DNA of 64,000 nt from Epiperipatus broadwayi (taxonomy: Eukaryota; Onychophora; Udeonychophora; Euonychophora; Peripatidae): contig JAQFVV010000049.1 in assembly GCA_028023455.1 (NCBI GenBank), positions 5,381,149 through 5,445,148 of the forward strand, written 5' to 3'. Each line of letters starts with the position of its first letter. Position 1 is the stretch's first letter. Under the pieces are notes generated by a model, which saw only the letters and a list, made by a program, of their open reading frames with translations, was not told where the DNA came from and searched no databases. The position numbers and the translations under genes were made by a program. This document shows positions 38,263-51,290 of the stretch, piece by piece.

Positions 38263-39117
38263 TCACTGTGGAGGACTGAATTGGGATATATGTTCTAAAA
38301 TTGCAGCGAAAGGATCAGCTTTGTACGACTGCCTCCACATAAACTCGCTCAAATATGAGTCCAGGTGCTGACGTGTTGTCCCTCTGTGTTTTTTATTACG
38401 CCATTTGACCAAACCCCACAACCTTTCAACATTCTGTGTATGTACGCCAGTTGTGAGGTCTACGAAGTTGTATGTGTGATTAACACGATGGTGTTCGTAT
38501 CCAGTCTCAGCTAACTCTTCGCTCTTGTATCCAGCAATCGCTGTAGATAGTCGAGCCTTCGTGAGAGTAGATGCACTTCTATCTCGAATGGCTACAATAA
38601 AGCATTCCTCAGTCTCTCTGCACATGCCACCAAATAGCCATTGCTGTGGTAGGACTCTTCCGGCATTGTTCTTCCGTTTTGTGAAGAGGCTTTCATCAAT
38701 CTCAACGATTGTGTTGGGACCTCCGATTTTCCGACTTTCATTTCTTAACAATCTCCAGGTAAAAACTTCCCGGAGATAGTTGTTCCAATCGATAACAGTT
38801 TTGTCCGAAATATTCAATTTCTCCGCACAAAATGTTATCGATGTTAATTCTTTGGACCAACTATAGATGAAACGTATAGCGGTCACGAAAGTCATTTTGG
38901 AGCCAACAAACCACGTGCCTTTTCTAATTGCAATTTCTGACAGGCAATCCTTCAAGTTACACCGCCATTGTTTCTTGGAATTGTGAATATACTTTTTCAT
39001 TTCATGCCCATTTTGACATAATTTCCTTTTGGGGAGAAGACCGCGGTCTTGTAAGAAGATGATCGTTTCTTCCTCCATACTCGGTAAACTAAACAAGGTT
39101 CTTGGAGATTCAGCCAT
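38263..39117 (-). pseudogene. Merlin-type (ISXO2/IS1595-like) DDE transposase, catalytic region broken
   Basis: The 284-codon frame starts at the ATG at 39115-39117. An N-terminal zinc ribbon (Cys34, His38, Cys53, Cys58) precedes IRKGTWF and a helix-turn-helix-like region (91-118). The first catalytic residue is in VEIDESLF (Asp141). The third is Glu231 in HTQNVERLW, after the RVNHTYNFVD block. Between residues 181 and 200 the frame reads text with no family match, while the family's second-Asp motif, seen as STIYSDCW, lies in another frame at 38531-38554 (Asp codon 38537-38539). Two compensating indels, probably with loss of some codons, have therefore put that residue out of frame while leaving the ORF open. 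The protein would lack one of its three catalytic acids. Upstream sequence to the right TIR is non-coding. Confidence 0.9.
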
Positions 39118-39366
39118 ATCACAAAGTAAAATATCAAGGACGCAATGGAAGAGCTGAAAAAAATCACTGTGATCAAGTGGATAGCAAAATCACAATAGAC
39201 AGAAAAATCAAAAAATTTCCCAAACCTCTCTCCGAATTTTAAATCTCGCAGTTAAAAAAAAAAAATTGACTCTCTGATGGATTAATCATGCCAGTCACTT
39301 CGTTGCCATGACAATGTTGTCATACAAAGATCGTCGATGCCTACCGGAAGGGAAACCGGTGGGTCA

Positions 39367-39399
39367 AATACGTCATCAGGCAAATTATCCGTAAGTAAC
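39367..39399 (-). repeat. Merlin right terminal inverted repeat
   Basis: It is the inverted partner of 37044-37076. Just inside are ACCGGAAGGGAAACCGGT and the palindrome TGACAATGTTGTCA (near 39310-39323). Confidence 0.85.
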
Positions 39400-40144
39400 A
39401 ATTACACAAAAAAAATACAAACCTTTATATTAGGATTTATAATTTTTTATTTCTGAATCATTTTCCTCTTAAATCATCTTTATTTCAAATCTAACTTTTA
39501 TTTCCAATTGTGGGCTTAATATTGTATTCCTAAGACAATATTAACATTATCTTTATTTTTCTTTCTTCAAATTGCACATTCAGTATTTAAGTATGATATC
39601 CTCTTTATGTGTAAAAGTTACTGATGACTTTATAATTATAGTAACCCACATTATGATTTTTGTATATAATAAATATATATTATTGCTATTTACTTTATGA
39701 AATTCACTGTTATTAATGTGCTGCATTTTATGCATTTCATAGGCACAAATACAAGCTTTTAAAAAAATTTATACAAATATATTTTATCAGCATGAAGGTA
39801 AATTGTTCCTTTTTAATATGAGATGTTATATAAGAGAAAATATTGAATAATGCACGAGCTAATAGAAAATGTTTAAATGATACTATTCATAATAAGATTT
39901 TAAAAAAACTGTCAACTGCAATTATGAGTGGCGAATATGATGTAAACTGACTGTAGCTGTTATTTATTTTTAAAAATTGACATTTTGAACATTGTCGAAT
40001 TTATACTACAGTTTTTGTTTAATATATATGTGTATATGTATCAAGTTTTGTTCACATCAATGCAACTTCCATCTTTGGTCAACCATATCACAAACATCCA
40101 TTAGTCCTCATGCTTGAAGGTTTGTGATGATAGTATATTAGATG
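39400..40144. other. AT-rich DNA; possibly the lost 5' part of the Penelope-like element
   Basis: No protein motif is readable up to about 40140. A TATGTGTATATG stretch lies at 40026-40040. From about 40060 the codon texture may already be the RT upstream part, but I cannot support it. Confidence 0.45.
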
Positions 40145-40498
40145 TCATAATGTGTTGCTTAGCAACATTTACATGGAAGAACATGATACCACAGCCATAA
40201 ATATAACTCCCTTTCCACCTAAGGAAATTCACTATGTTGATGATGCATTTGTCATATGGCCACATGGTGAAGCACAATTACAGTCATTCTGGATGTACAC
40301 CAACCACATAGATCCATCAATTAATTTCATGATGAATTCAGAAATAGGACAAAAAATGGCATTTTTAAAAGTTATGATGACAAAACTCTCTGAAAGCAAA
40401 GTAAAAACAATGGTTTATAGGAAACCAACACATACTGCAAATACTTGGCATATACATACATACAACTACACTAGTAGCATGAAACATGGAATTTTACT

Positions 40499-40550
<52 letters not shown>

Positions 40551-41110
40551 TGATGATGATGATAATGATGATGAAACAGATTTAAAGAAAGTTCGTTCAG
40601 AAACCAGTGATTGTAAAATGAAAAGATTTATATAGTACTAACTCGCATGAAGAATCGTTATCTTCAGCTGTCATCAAAAAAGCCTTTCACAGACAATAAA
40701 AAGAGATATCAAAGGAAAACATATTTTTGATACTGTAGGGTATCTATATATAACAGGAATGGCAGACAAATTAATGAAAATATGCAAGCAATATAACATT
40801 AGAACAGTTTTCCAAAGTCATACTAAATTTTGAGAAATTCTAACTTCTACAAAGTCTAACCTGGAAATGCTGACAAACAAAAACTGCAGCTAAGAAATAC
40901 CATATAAATGTGGAAGAAAGTATAGTGGTCAGACCTGCCACCCCATTGATCAGCAATTGAAAGAGAAAAAGCTATTGATTAAAAAAGAAAAAATGGATGT
41001 GTCTACATTAGCAGACCATGTATGTACTAATGAATATATGTTCAATGGGTAAAATACAAAAATTTTGGATAGAAAGAAAAAGGTACAAATAATAAAATTT
41101 AAAAAAAAAG
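40145..41110 (+). mobile_element. Penelope-like element fragment (RT end plus GIY-YIG-like domain)
   Basis: The frame from 40152 begins LLSNIYMEE, the block after the Penelope RT's 'GSPLSP--A' motif, followed by IHYVDDAFVIWPHG with the catalytic YVDD (codons 28-31). It continues with MAFLKV and YRKPTHTAN(T), a Penelope hallmark ('YRKPT-T'). An AAT repeat breaks the frame at 40496. Downstream, broken frames read NIRTVFQSHTKF and then, at about 40899-40935, EIPYKCGRKYSGQT, matching the 'Y-C---YIGQT' entry to the GIY-YIG endonuclease, and then ADHVCTNEY (a typical 'ADH' block). This order is characteristic of Penelope-like elements, so the fragment is the 3' half of one. No terminal repeats were seen. 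Confidence 0.85.
40496..40576. repeat. (AAT)n/(ATG)n microsatellite inside the Penelope-like element
   Basis: About 50 bases of AAT followed by ATG/AAT units interrupt the Penelope frame and create the spurious poly-Ile C-terminus of the 40152-40553 frame. Confidence 0.95.
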
Positions 41111-42611
41111 GCTGCTCATTTGACAATAGGAATTAATCCTATAAGTCAATCCAGTGTGGAAATACACATTGTATGGAAGCCTCTAATTAGCCTTGCTCTT
41201 GTGAAAAAAATAACTTCAAAAAAATTGAAGGTAACAGGAGGATTTGAACCAACCTCATATATCAATTTACAAAAATTATATTGATTGTTGCCCTTGACAA
41301 AATATCTAGTGTTGCCTTTAAATTGAATATTCAAAAATCTAAAGGTGTAAGATTGACCCCTATGCTCATATTGTCACTGGTTATGCAAGCAACACTTGAA
41401 TCACAGTGGAAAATTTACTATCTTGATACCTTGTGTAATTACTAACATGTGTTCTTCATTTGTGTTATTATTAAAAAGTTATTTGTACTTGAAAAGTTTA
41501 AATAAAGTTTAAATTTTTCTAGTCATTCAACTTTTAATGATAGATGATGGAAATAGCCCATTATATTATCCATTAGTTCAATACCAATGAAAGTTACAAA
41601 ATTTATATAAAAATGAATTAATTGTATTCCTGCCTAACTAGAATATATTAATGCATGTGTTTAATAATTGTATAAAAGACATTATAATAACTATAAATTT
41701 TATATATGTTAAGTAATGATTATTAATATATCAAGGTTTGAAAAAAAAAAGAATTTATTATATATACCTATTTCAAATATAATAATGTATATATTTTTTA
41801 AATACAAACAACATATTTAATAGTTTATAATGTTTTACATTTTATACTTTAAATTAAATCCAGTGAAATCTTCTTAATATAATGAAGTTTCAAGCCTATT
41901 CTGATTTTTAGTTAAATGTATTTCTTTTAAAACTGTTTGTGTATATCTCATATTGTCATTGTTCACAAGAATTTACCTCTTATGTAGAAAAAGCATATGT
42001 TTTTTTTTTTACTGATTGAGTATTTATAAAAAGTTCAACTGTTAGACCTGTGAGTACTGATATCATTTCTAAAACAAACCTGATCTCAAGGTAAATTCTC
42101 TACCAAACTGTACAGTGTGAAATAATAAATTAACAGAGGATACATAAATGCTCTTTAATATACTCATTATACAATGATTTTCATTATGTGAATAATTAAC
42201 CACTTGCATTTTAATATTTTTCCAGTATTCCCTAATGGCAATTTAAGTTAATAATTCTATATTTTATTTTAGTTATTAAAATTTTATTCAGTATTATAAA
42301 TCAATACATTGTACTTTATTTATTAGAAATATAAGTTTAAAAATGAAAAACATCTTTTAAAAATCATATTTGAACTTTTTAAATATAAGGAAAATAATGA
42401 AGTGAAATATATAATGGAAGCAATAAGTTTTTTTTTTCTTAATTGGACAATTACAGCAAAACTGATTAAAAAATCAATTAATGAAATCTTTGCTGAGTGA
42501 ATTTTAATTTTTAAACACAGATAGTTATTAAATCATCATAGAGCTATGAAATTCCATTCTAAAATTTAAAATTGCTTTTATAATTATTAGAATATAATAA
42601 AAGTTCTATAT
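41111..42611. other. AT-rich DNA without recognisable genes
   Basis: A short part after 41110 may still be Penelope 3' sequence. The rest shows no homology. Confidence 0.5.
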
Positions 42612-42915
42612 CATCATATGGGTCTGAACTCAGTTCAGTACCCATACATTTTGGTATCTTTGATTCTTAAAAGCCATAGCCACCACTATCCTATTAAGCA
42701 GAATTGATTGCTCTAGCTTGCTGTGTGTGGCAATATATATAGTGAGTTTTGCCTGTTTTAACAACAGTTATACACAAGCATAAAATGTGGTGGCCATGTG
42801 ATGTTTACTGGCTTAAAACCAATCCTTTCTAATAGGATAGTGGTGTCTATGGTTATTTAAGAACCAAAGACACCAAAATGTATGGGTACTGAACTGGGTT
42901 CAGACCCATATGATT
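42612..42915. repeat. Foldback element with arms of about 95 bp
   Basis: Left arm 42614-42706 starts TCATATGGGTCTGAACTCAG. Right arm 42820-42913 is its inverted counterpart, ending CTGGGTTCAGACCCATATGA. Shared blocks in the arms include CAGTACCCATACATTTTGGT and CACCACTATCCTATTA. The arms frame a family F core (TAGTGAGTTTTGCCTGTTTT), so the foldback and family F overlap. Confidence 0.9.
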
Positions 42916-43650
42916 ATATAAGCTGATGGGCTTGGATTAAAAACATTTAGGTGTTTTCAGTTTTAGACTCATAGTTTTGTAGCTAAATGGAGATAAAAGG
43001 TGGTTGCTGGAGGGTTGCATTAGATCCTAAGATCTAGGTACAGTGCTCCCAGATCCAAAGCTCCTCACTGACAAAGGCCATAAGCCAGAAACTAGTCTGG
43101 GGATATTGGATGAGTATGCATTAGATGGGGATTTTATGCACAAGCCTTCTGGCATCCATTAATTACTCTAGCTTGCTGTGTGTGGCTATATATATATAGT
43201 GAGTTTTGCCTGTTTTAACAACAGTTATACACAAGCATGAAGGTGGTGGTCATGTAATGTTTATTGGCTAAAAGCCAATTCTGCCTAATAGGATAGTGGT
43301 GGCTTTGGTTATTTAAGAACCAAAGACACCAAAATGTATGGGTACTGAACTGGGTTCAGACCCATATGACTATATAAGATGATCGGCTTGGATTGAAAAC
43401 ATTAAAATGTTTTCAGTTTAAGACTCATAGTTTTGTAGTTAAATGGAGATAAAAGGTGGTTGCTGGAGGGTTGCATTAGATCCTAAGATTTAGGTGCAGT
43501 GAAGGCCATAAGCAGAAAATAGTCTGGGGATATTGGATGAGTAGGCACTAGATGGGGATTTTATGCACAAGCCTTTTGGCATCCATTGATTAATCTAGCT
43601 TGCTGTGTGTGGCAATATATATAGTGAGTTTTGCCTGTTTTAACAATTTT
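42690..43650. repeat. Tandem family F composite, unit about 430-456 bp
   Basis: The block CTAGCTTGCTGTGTGTGGCA followed by GTGAGTTTTGCCTGTTTTAAC recurs at about 42713, 43169 and 43599. The first two full units share ATGTATGGGTACTGAACTGG, GTGGTTGCTGGAGGGTTGCA and GGGGATATTGGATGAGTA, and the second lacks about 30 bp (the AGTGCTCCCAGATCCAAAGC region). The third copy is cut off at the AACAATTTTAATAATAC junction. Confidence 0.9.
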
Positions 43651-46600
43651 AATAATACTGAAAATGGTCATATTTTAAAGAATCTTATATTTTATGTGAA
43701 AATATTTGTGTTTTATGTTATAAAAGTTTTTTATTAATGAAGAATTGAATATTTAACAAATATATTAAAACTAAGAAAAACTTAGTAATTTTATTTTGAG
43801 AATGGGAATTTTAACAAATGTAATTAGACAATGCTAGTGGCTATTATCAACCGCATTTCATTTTTGCAGTTGGCATTATCAAAGTTGGCTTTTTTTAAAA
43901 AACAATTTAGGCTTTAATCAAGAATGGAAGCCATTTTTGTTGGCATAACTTCACGTTATTTGGTTTAACCATTTAGTAATGACTTCATTTGGACAATATT
44001 CTCTATAATTAGATGCAAAAATTAATCAATAGTTATTTTTAAGGAGAAATATATATCTAATTTTTTTACAAATATAATGACATGGTATAGGTTTTAAATA
44101 ATTTAATTAATATTATTTTTTGATAATTTTCATTCTTTTATGTTTTTCTACAAAGTATAGATTATATAAAAATTTATAAGTAGAACATTACTAATATCAA
44201 TGAACAATGAATATTATTTATTTATTTATAATATCATTATAATTAAAATATATGTTGTTACTGATAAATATATTTTTATTTTTGTTATTATTGTCAAGTT
44301 TGCGAATGCAAAAAATTTAATATTTGTACAGTGAATTGTAATATTCTCTATATATATTATTTCAAGAATACTTTATATATATTTCTTTTTAAATTACTTA
44401 AAATTTTATAACTTTTTTATTTCTGTAGCTATATTATAAATGATTATAAAGATTAAAGTTCATTATTTTTGATTTTTTCATTGCTGTTATCATTATGTTT
44501 TTAACGTTATACTTTGTAATTTATATGATTATTCTGTGTTATAAATAAAATATTTACAAATATTTTTCAAACTTTATAAAACTCTATATTATAAGTAAAC
44601 TCCTTACAAAAATAATCCAAGAGTTATAATAGTTTATAACTTCAGTTTTAATCATAACTTCAAATTTTTTACTTGGCAAAACTATCAATTTAATCAATCT
44701 CTTTACTCTCAATAGCTCATCATTTTTGAAATCTTTTAAAAACTTCGCCGACTTTTTCCAGATGTTTTAGGAAAGTCTAGAAAACTCTACAGATGTTATC
44801 TTCTAATATACTAGAAAAAGAAAAACCATCTTAAATAACAAGACTATCAGCAAGTCACTCCTATTTCCTTATTATTATTTTTTTAAAGCAAAACTAAAGA
44901 ACAGGAAAGGCCAAGTTGTTTTAACCTTAGATGATATTGCTATCTTTCAAGAATTGCCCAAATGAGTTTTAAATGTATAAACAATCTTTCAACTACAATT
45001 TAGAAGGTCTTTATTTTTTATAAATAGCCTCACAGAAGGGCAAACGCATAAACAAAATTGAAACAGTTTTTAATTTAAAAAACAAAAAAATATAATGTAT
45101 GTATGCACGCACACATTCAAAAGCATTGTAATGTAGTGTCAAATTATTCGTCTGCATACCATTTAGGTTCAAATTTTGGTCAACTAAACTTTTTTTTTTT
45201 CATGTCACAATGAGAAAGTGGCTCATCCACAAAATAGACACCCGACTATTGTCAGAGCATATTACATTTTTATTTTACATTAATTTATTTAATTGTGTCA
45301 TATCAGAGTCACCATTCATTTTCAAGTATCTTGTGAAAGAAGTATATCACCTTAATGTGAAATATAAATTTATTGTATTAAATATTGAAGAGTAGTAATT
45401 AATTTATAGAGTGCACAGAGAGCTTGTGTAAATAGTCTGAACTGGCACTAACCTGTATTCAATGTGCTTTAAAATTCGCAATAATCAAGCATATTTTGCC
45501 GATAGAGGGATCTTCCAAAACACGACATACGAAATTCTGAACTCTGATTTGCCACAATATGTATATATTATTTGCTCATATGTTATTAATATAAAGCAGT
45601 ACAGAAGATGATAATTAAATATCTATTGTATTATAAATAAGTTATTATCCAACTATTCTTACCTATATGATAAAATAAGATGAACACAGCTCAAAAAATT
45701 AGTCTGGACATTAGCAAGATTAGTGAATACTTCCTTATTCACTGTTCTCTGGGAGAAGGAAGATTGGAGCAACATGTCATTCATTGATCTATTTAAAGAC
45801 CGTTTGCCTTTTATCTTTATACATTGAGAGACTAGTTTTAAATATGGAGCTAGCAAAATAAAATATAATTTGGATGCTAAAATTACTACTTTGCAATATA
45901 TTTTGTTGTATGTCAGTGACTTAAATAGTCCATTATATTTTAAGATGCAGCCCTAAATGTAAAATCCTGAAATCTATTGTAATAAAAGTTTGATGCTGAT
46001 GATCAAAAACAACTAATTATTCCATCTGCCCCTTTTAGCAGTAAACATAAGTAATATGCTTATTTTAATCCAATAAATGTGAATGAATTAAGTAAAACAG
46101 TTGCATATTTTCATGTTTATTTTAGATGGTGATAAATTCTGCATTTATTTATTTTTCTCTCTCTAACTTACATTTTCAATAAGTTGCTTATGTATTTTGT
46201 ATTTATCACCACACCCTGTGCCATTAAATTGAGGCATGACAGCATTTCTTGATCAGTATCAATGGAAAGAAAAAAATCTCAAATTCATCAGAACTTCTAT
46301 AATTATTGGATTACTTTGATGGTTGAATATCACATATCCTTAGTAAATTATTTTATTGTTACCTATTATGTATCACTTAATTTTTCTTTTGATTTAATAT
46401 ACTATTTTCTACCAAATATAGTGTAATACTTTCAGTCTGTTGTATTTGAACACTGATGTGACATTGGAGACATGTGAAGCATATTTTTTTAGCATGAAAT
46501 AATAATCTACCAAAACATTCTTGCACAAATTCAGGTTTTCATAAATATATAAAACCTGGGGAGAAAAAGCTCTCATGGAGTATGTTTTTTAAACAGCATG

Positions 46601-46958
46601 TGTTTAGATGCCTTTTGACTATTACAATACTATGCTATAACTTGTAATAGTTGAAAGTCAGCAAAGTTTTTCTCTATACAATCTTCATATATTAATGCCT
46701 ACATTTTAATCTGAGTTAAAAGCTTATAATTTTATACTTAAATCCAGGTTTTATTGCTTTGTGTGAGTATTTAACTTAATTACATTTTAATGTATGAATG
46801 TTAATATTTTGTATGTCATTATTTAAATTGAATGTATAATGATAAGGTCTTGCAATATAACTGTGGTATTTATGTTTCCATGTGCATCATCTGGGGTTCA
46901 AATTTAGGTTTGATAAAATTTAAAAATCAGGCTTAGGATTTATTTCATAAGTATCTAA
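43651..46958. other. AT-rich DNA without recognisable genes
   Basis: There is no homology. A possible box-B-like GGTTCAAATTTTGG at 45166-45179, followed by a T run at 45190-45200, could be a decayed SINE; it is too weak to call. A hairpin (CTATTACAA with TTGTAATAG) lies near 46618-46655. Confidence 0.5.
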
Positions 46959-47487
46959 CCCGACATCATTCATTTGACATCGTAAATAGTAATTTAAAGT
47001 GAGTGGTCTATCCTCATGCTTTCCTTGCCAGTACTTTAGATTTGCTCATATATAAGCATTTGAGTTGTAGGAATAAGTGGATTTATTTTATTCCTGCATA
47101 AATACTATATCTTGTATTGGAGAGAGAGTATTCATTTATTATTATTAACACTCACAAAAGTATATGCACAATTAGCTTGAAAGGCTGATATTTGAATGTA
47201 ATACAATTGTAATCATACGCTATATAAAATAAATGCTTAATTACATATGATTAAGTTTCAGTTGGAGTGACGTTTAGTAAACTCTAGACAATTTCACCGA
47301 TGTCATTCATTCAGACATCGTATATAGGGAATTTAAAGTGACTGTTCCATCTTCACACTTTGTTTGCCAGTACTTCAGATTTGCTCATATATAAGCATTT
47401 GAGTTGTAGGAATAAGTGGATTCATTTTATTCCTGCATAAATACTATATCTTGTATTGGAAGGGAAAGTATTCATTTATTATTATTT
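46959..47487. repeat. Direct pair of about 185-bp repeats
   Basis: Copies at 46959-47145 and 47297-47487 share GATTTGCTCATATATAAGCA, TTTGAGTTGTAGGAATAAGT, ATTTTATTCCTGCATAAATA and AGTATTCATTTATTATTATT with only a few differences. They lie 338 bp apart, suggesting a fairly recent duplication or two insertions of one repeat. No coding sequence or poly(A) is evident. Confidence 0.93.
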
Positions 47488-50400
47488 GAATGTAATTAAT
47501 TAATTTTTAAAAAAGTATGAAACAAAAATAGAAAATTACTCTAATTCTCAGCATCCAGGAATTTATAAGTGGATTTAAGTATCTCTTTTTATTATTACAT
47601 TATAGGAAAGTATTAAAATAGCCTTTGCAATTCAATGGGCTACTTAAAATGGTTTTATCTTATTTATTTCAGAGATCAATTTAACATATTACACTTTAGC
47701 TTAATTTTGATCATGGATTAAATGAGTCATTAAAAATATGAGTTTTTGTTTCAAATAGAAAATAATTTTGTATATAAATAACATCCATTATTTGAAGCAT
47801 AAAATCTAATATATTTATTTCCCTATATTTCACTATGGTCTTAAACGCTTTTTTAAGATTATACAAATTTGTATAAACATAAATTCACAAATATAAATTT
47901 CAATATATATGTGATAAAACTAACTAAAATATCATTCATTTTTTCTTTTTTAAAAATTATTTTAATTACAAAATTGTTTTGAATGTTTGATTTTAATAAG
48001 TTAAAAAAAAATCTGGGTTATAAAAGAAATAGAAATTCCTTGCTCAATATTATGACTGAGGAGTGTAGATTAAAACAACTATTGCACCATAATTTATAAA
48101 AAAAAAGAAAAGATAATGCTTGTGTGATTTTAATGATGATAAGATGCATTTAAAATCTTTACTAGAAGCCAATTATGACATACAGATGTTAGTCATAACA
48201 AAAAAAAATATGGATATTTGAAAAAGATTTAAAGTAAGAAAATCTTACAAAATTACTTTGTGTGTGGGTGTATATATATAATAGTTTAAATTCACAGTCT
48301 GTGATTACATAAGTATAAAACAATTGTTTAAATTAAAAGAAATAACTTATTTTAGAATAGACTAGTCTGAATGCCTTATAAAATATATTTTTATGTCCAT
48401 TTGGTAGAAATGAGTCATTCCATGCTATTTTATTTAATTTGTTTAATTTTAATGTAATGTCAGTATTTTTATCATGATAAAGAAAAAATCTAAAAAAGTT
48501 AATGTTATATAAGTTTTGCTTTGACTTTATTATAAATGTCCATTTTACTTAAACATGTTTTTACTTATGTGTAAAAAATAAATAAATATGTGTATGCAAA
48601 CATTTAATTAAATAAGCTTACATTTAGATTGGAATTTACATGCAATGAAATAGTAATAACAGATTATGGTGCCTGCAAGATTAGTTTGCTATTTTTATAA
48701 ATTTTATCTTTATTTTAGCTAAAATTTTGTTTTAAAAATGTGATTTTATATGAAATTTTAAAAAACAGTGGTTTTATATGAATAGAAACAAAAGGTGGCA
48801 ATTGCTATTATGAGTGCATTATTTTAAATGCATTAAGTTCTGGCTTATATATGGGTAATGTGAACTATCATTTAAAATATTCACATATATTTTTTTAAAA
48901 TTTAAATAATTATTATTTAGAAGTCATTTAATAATTTAAAAAAATTTTAAAAATATTTATTTATTCTAAATAAATAAAACAAGTTCTATGATATCTAAAA
49001 ATTGTTTAAATTAATGTTTTGAATGAAAAAGCATTTGCCAAAATTTATTTTTAATTTCCATTATAAAATTTTCATGGATTATTTACTTTGTGAAACTAAT
49101 ACAACTGTCATAGTCAAAAGTCAATTTTCTTGGAAATGATTTTTATTTTTTGCTTATTCACTCTGTCAAATATTTATTTAGTTATTATATTGTAAACAAA
49201 ATGACACAGCTAGATAAAAGTATTCAATTGGGGTCACCGGATTCTACCCAGATTCATGCTTTTGTCACCATCAATATCTGTGTAAGTCTTTACTTAAAGA
49301 TTATAAAATTCCATTAGAGTAAACAACAATTTAACTCCACAACTGCTAAACAGGATCTCAACAATTCAAAAGCTAATCAGGTAGGGAAAATATAAGCAAT
49401 CAATTTTTATTTCTGAACTATTAATTTAAAACTTACTTACACAATCCTAATAATGACATTAAATGTTGGCAAATAATAAACATATTTGTCATGCATAAAT
49501 TAATCATTTCATTTATTGAAGAACATTAGCAGTTTTCAAGAGATTTTGTACTGTGCGAATTATCTGCATTATTTGTACATTAATTTATCTAGTATGCATG
49601 TGATATTGAAAGGAAATCATCATTTTCAGGAATAAATTGACAAGAAAAAAGAAACTTCTATTTATTTTGTAATATTAAAAAGGAAAAAATATATATTTGT
49701 ATTTTTAATATTTTGTTATTGTGTTTTTTTTCTTTTTTAAAAAAGAATTTTTTAATTAAGTCAGAAATATTCAGGTTATGTAAATTATATTATTCTTATA
49801 AATTTTATTAATTATATTCAATTAATGTGCTGCATACATTACATTTTGGTTAAAATATAATTATTATTATAAATTGATTATGGAGCTTTAATGTGCTATG
49901 AGTATGAAAATGTTTACTTAAAGTTCCATTGATGTTTATGATATATGTTTGCATGTAAGTATAAACTAAAGAATCTGTTGTCTTTTTAATTTAATTTTAT
50001 AAGTTTTAAGTGGTATTTATATTTATTCTTAAATAGCATGTTATTTTAGTTCATAGGATTTTATTATATATAAATTTTTATTTAGCGAAACATTTTTAAC
50101 ATTCAAGATCGAAAAGGAATTTATTATTTTCTTCTTACAAACACTAAAAGGGTACTCAGCTGTAACTAAGATGAGGTAACTATTTCACAAAAGGGAACAT
50201 AATAAATATCTTTTCAATCATGGACATTAAAACACTTCACTAAATAAAATTACAAATATAAATTAAAGGAAAAATATTAATATTTATTATATATGTTTAT
50301 TGACAGAGAAATAAATATATAATTTCATATTAGTTGAATGCATGAGTTTTATTAAATGGACAATAACAAAATTGGGAAGCCTGCAGTAAATAGGGCATAA

Positions 50401-51184
50401 GGTCCTTCTGCATGTATTTTATTGTTAAAGTTGTGTAGGAGTTACAAATAAAGAATAATATTTAGAATTTTATTAACAACTTATCCAAGTTATTTTATAT
50501 ATAGTATTTTTGATTCACACAAATATTTGTTTTCTTATGCATTTTATTATTTTTTAGAGGTTTGTAGACAAATAACATCAATTGTATCACTTTTGCAGCT
50601 AGCCATGAATCTAACTATATCATAAATAGTCTGAAAGATTTATGATTTTATTATGAATTGTTAATTTTAAGAGCTTTTTTGTTCTGATTTTGTAATAAAT
50701 ATATTTGATTTGATTTATTAAATCTGACTTTATTTTTTTAGTTAATATTATAAAACTTATTTGATATGTGAAACAGTGCATTAAATTAATTTTCCCTGTA
50801 TACATAGATTATAACTCTGAGATATTGCTCTATTGTGGACCATGTGTGGGAGGGTGATATAGTTGTTAGAGAGTATCTAGTTTAGATAATGTGTCCAACT
50901 GTTACTTTCATTATAGTATCAAACACATCCATTGCACATATATATATATATATATATATACATATGCTTAGATAACATATATATATATATATAGAACATA
51001 TGCTTAGATAAGATATCAGAAAATATTATTTAAATTACAACAAACATCTATGTGTATTTATAAAACCTTTCTTGTAATTATTTTTAGCTATATTCAAATT
51101 CAGACATTGTGAATGTATTAAACCATTAATTATATTGTGGTGTGGATGCAATAAAATTACCCATCTTTGTATTTATCACACCAT
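47488..51184. other. AT-rich DNA without recognisable genes
   Basis: A TA run at about 50938-50960 with a second TA cluster at 50979-50992 is visible. No homology was found. Confidence 0.55.
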
Positions 51185-51290
51185 TTGGTTGACTCCTACC
51201 TTCCATACATCACATGATCACCATATGTGTAGAAAGTTTTGCCTGTTTTACCTTCCATACACTACATTTTTATCTCATTGACATTGTTGT
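51185..51290. repeat. Family F fragment, weak
   Basis: CATCACATGATCACCAT is the inverse of the ATGGTGATCATGTGATG end of family F, and AAAGTTTTGCCTGTTTTACC matches the family start. The two halves are rearranged relative to the full copies. Confidence 0.5.

Larger units (their letters stand above)
37044..39399 (-). mobile_element. Merlin/IS1595-type DNA transposon, about 2.36 kb
   Basis: Inverted ends bound a single minus-strand transposase frame of the ISXO2/IS1595-like family, the family that defines eukaryotic Merlin elements. A perfect 24-bp inverted pair (37053-37076 and 39367-39390), beginning GGATAATTTGCCTGATGACG, extends outward to 33 bp with two mismatches. Merlin elements are expected to make 8-9 bp target duplications; I see no clear one, so the outer limits are uncertain by several bases. 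Between the TIRs lie a foldback at the left end, two GC-rich hairpins, a subterminal tandem array and the transposase gene. The gene's catalytic region is broken, so this copy cannot move itself. Confidence 0.85.

Noticed and set aside
38525-38779. An 84-residue plus-strand frame overlapping the Merlin transposase
   Set aside because: It is the antisense shadow of the conserved transposase frame.
38263-39117. A recent bacterial insertion sequence (IS1595) or contamination
   Set aside because: The element sits in uniform AT-rich animal DNA, has decayed in place and has Merlin-type TIRs, so an eukaryotic Merlin is the simpler reading.
45120-45220. A third SINE (GGTTCAAATTTTGG followed by a T run)
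   Set aside because: Only a box-B-like stretch is visible. There is no convincing box A, TSD or match to SINE-1.
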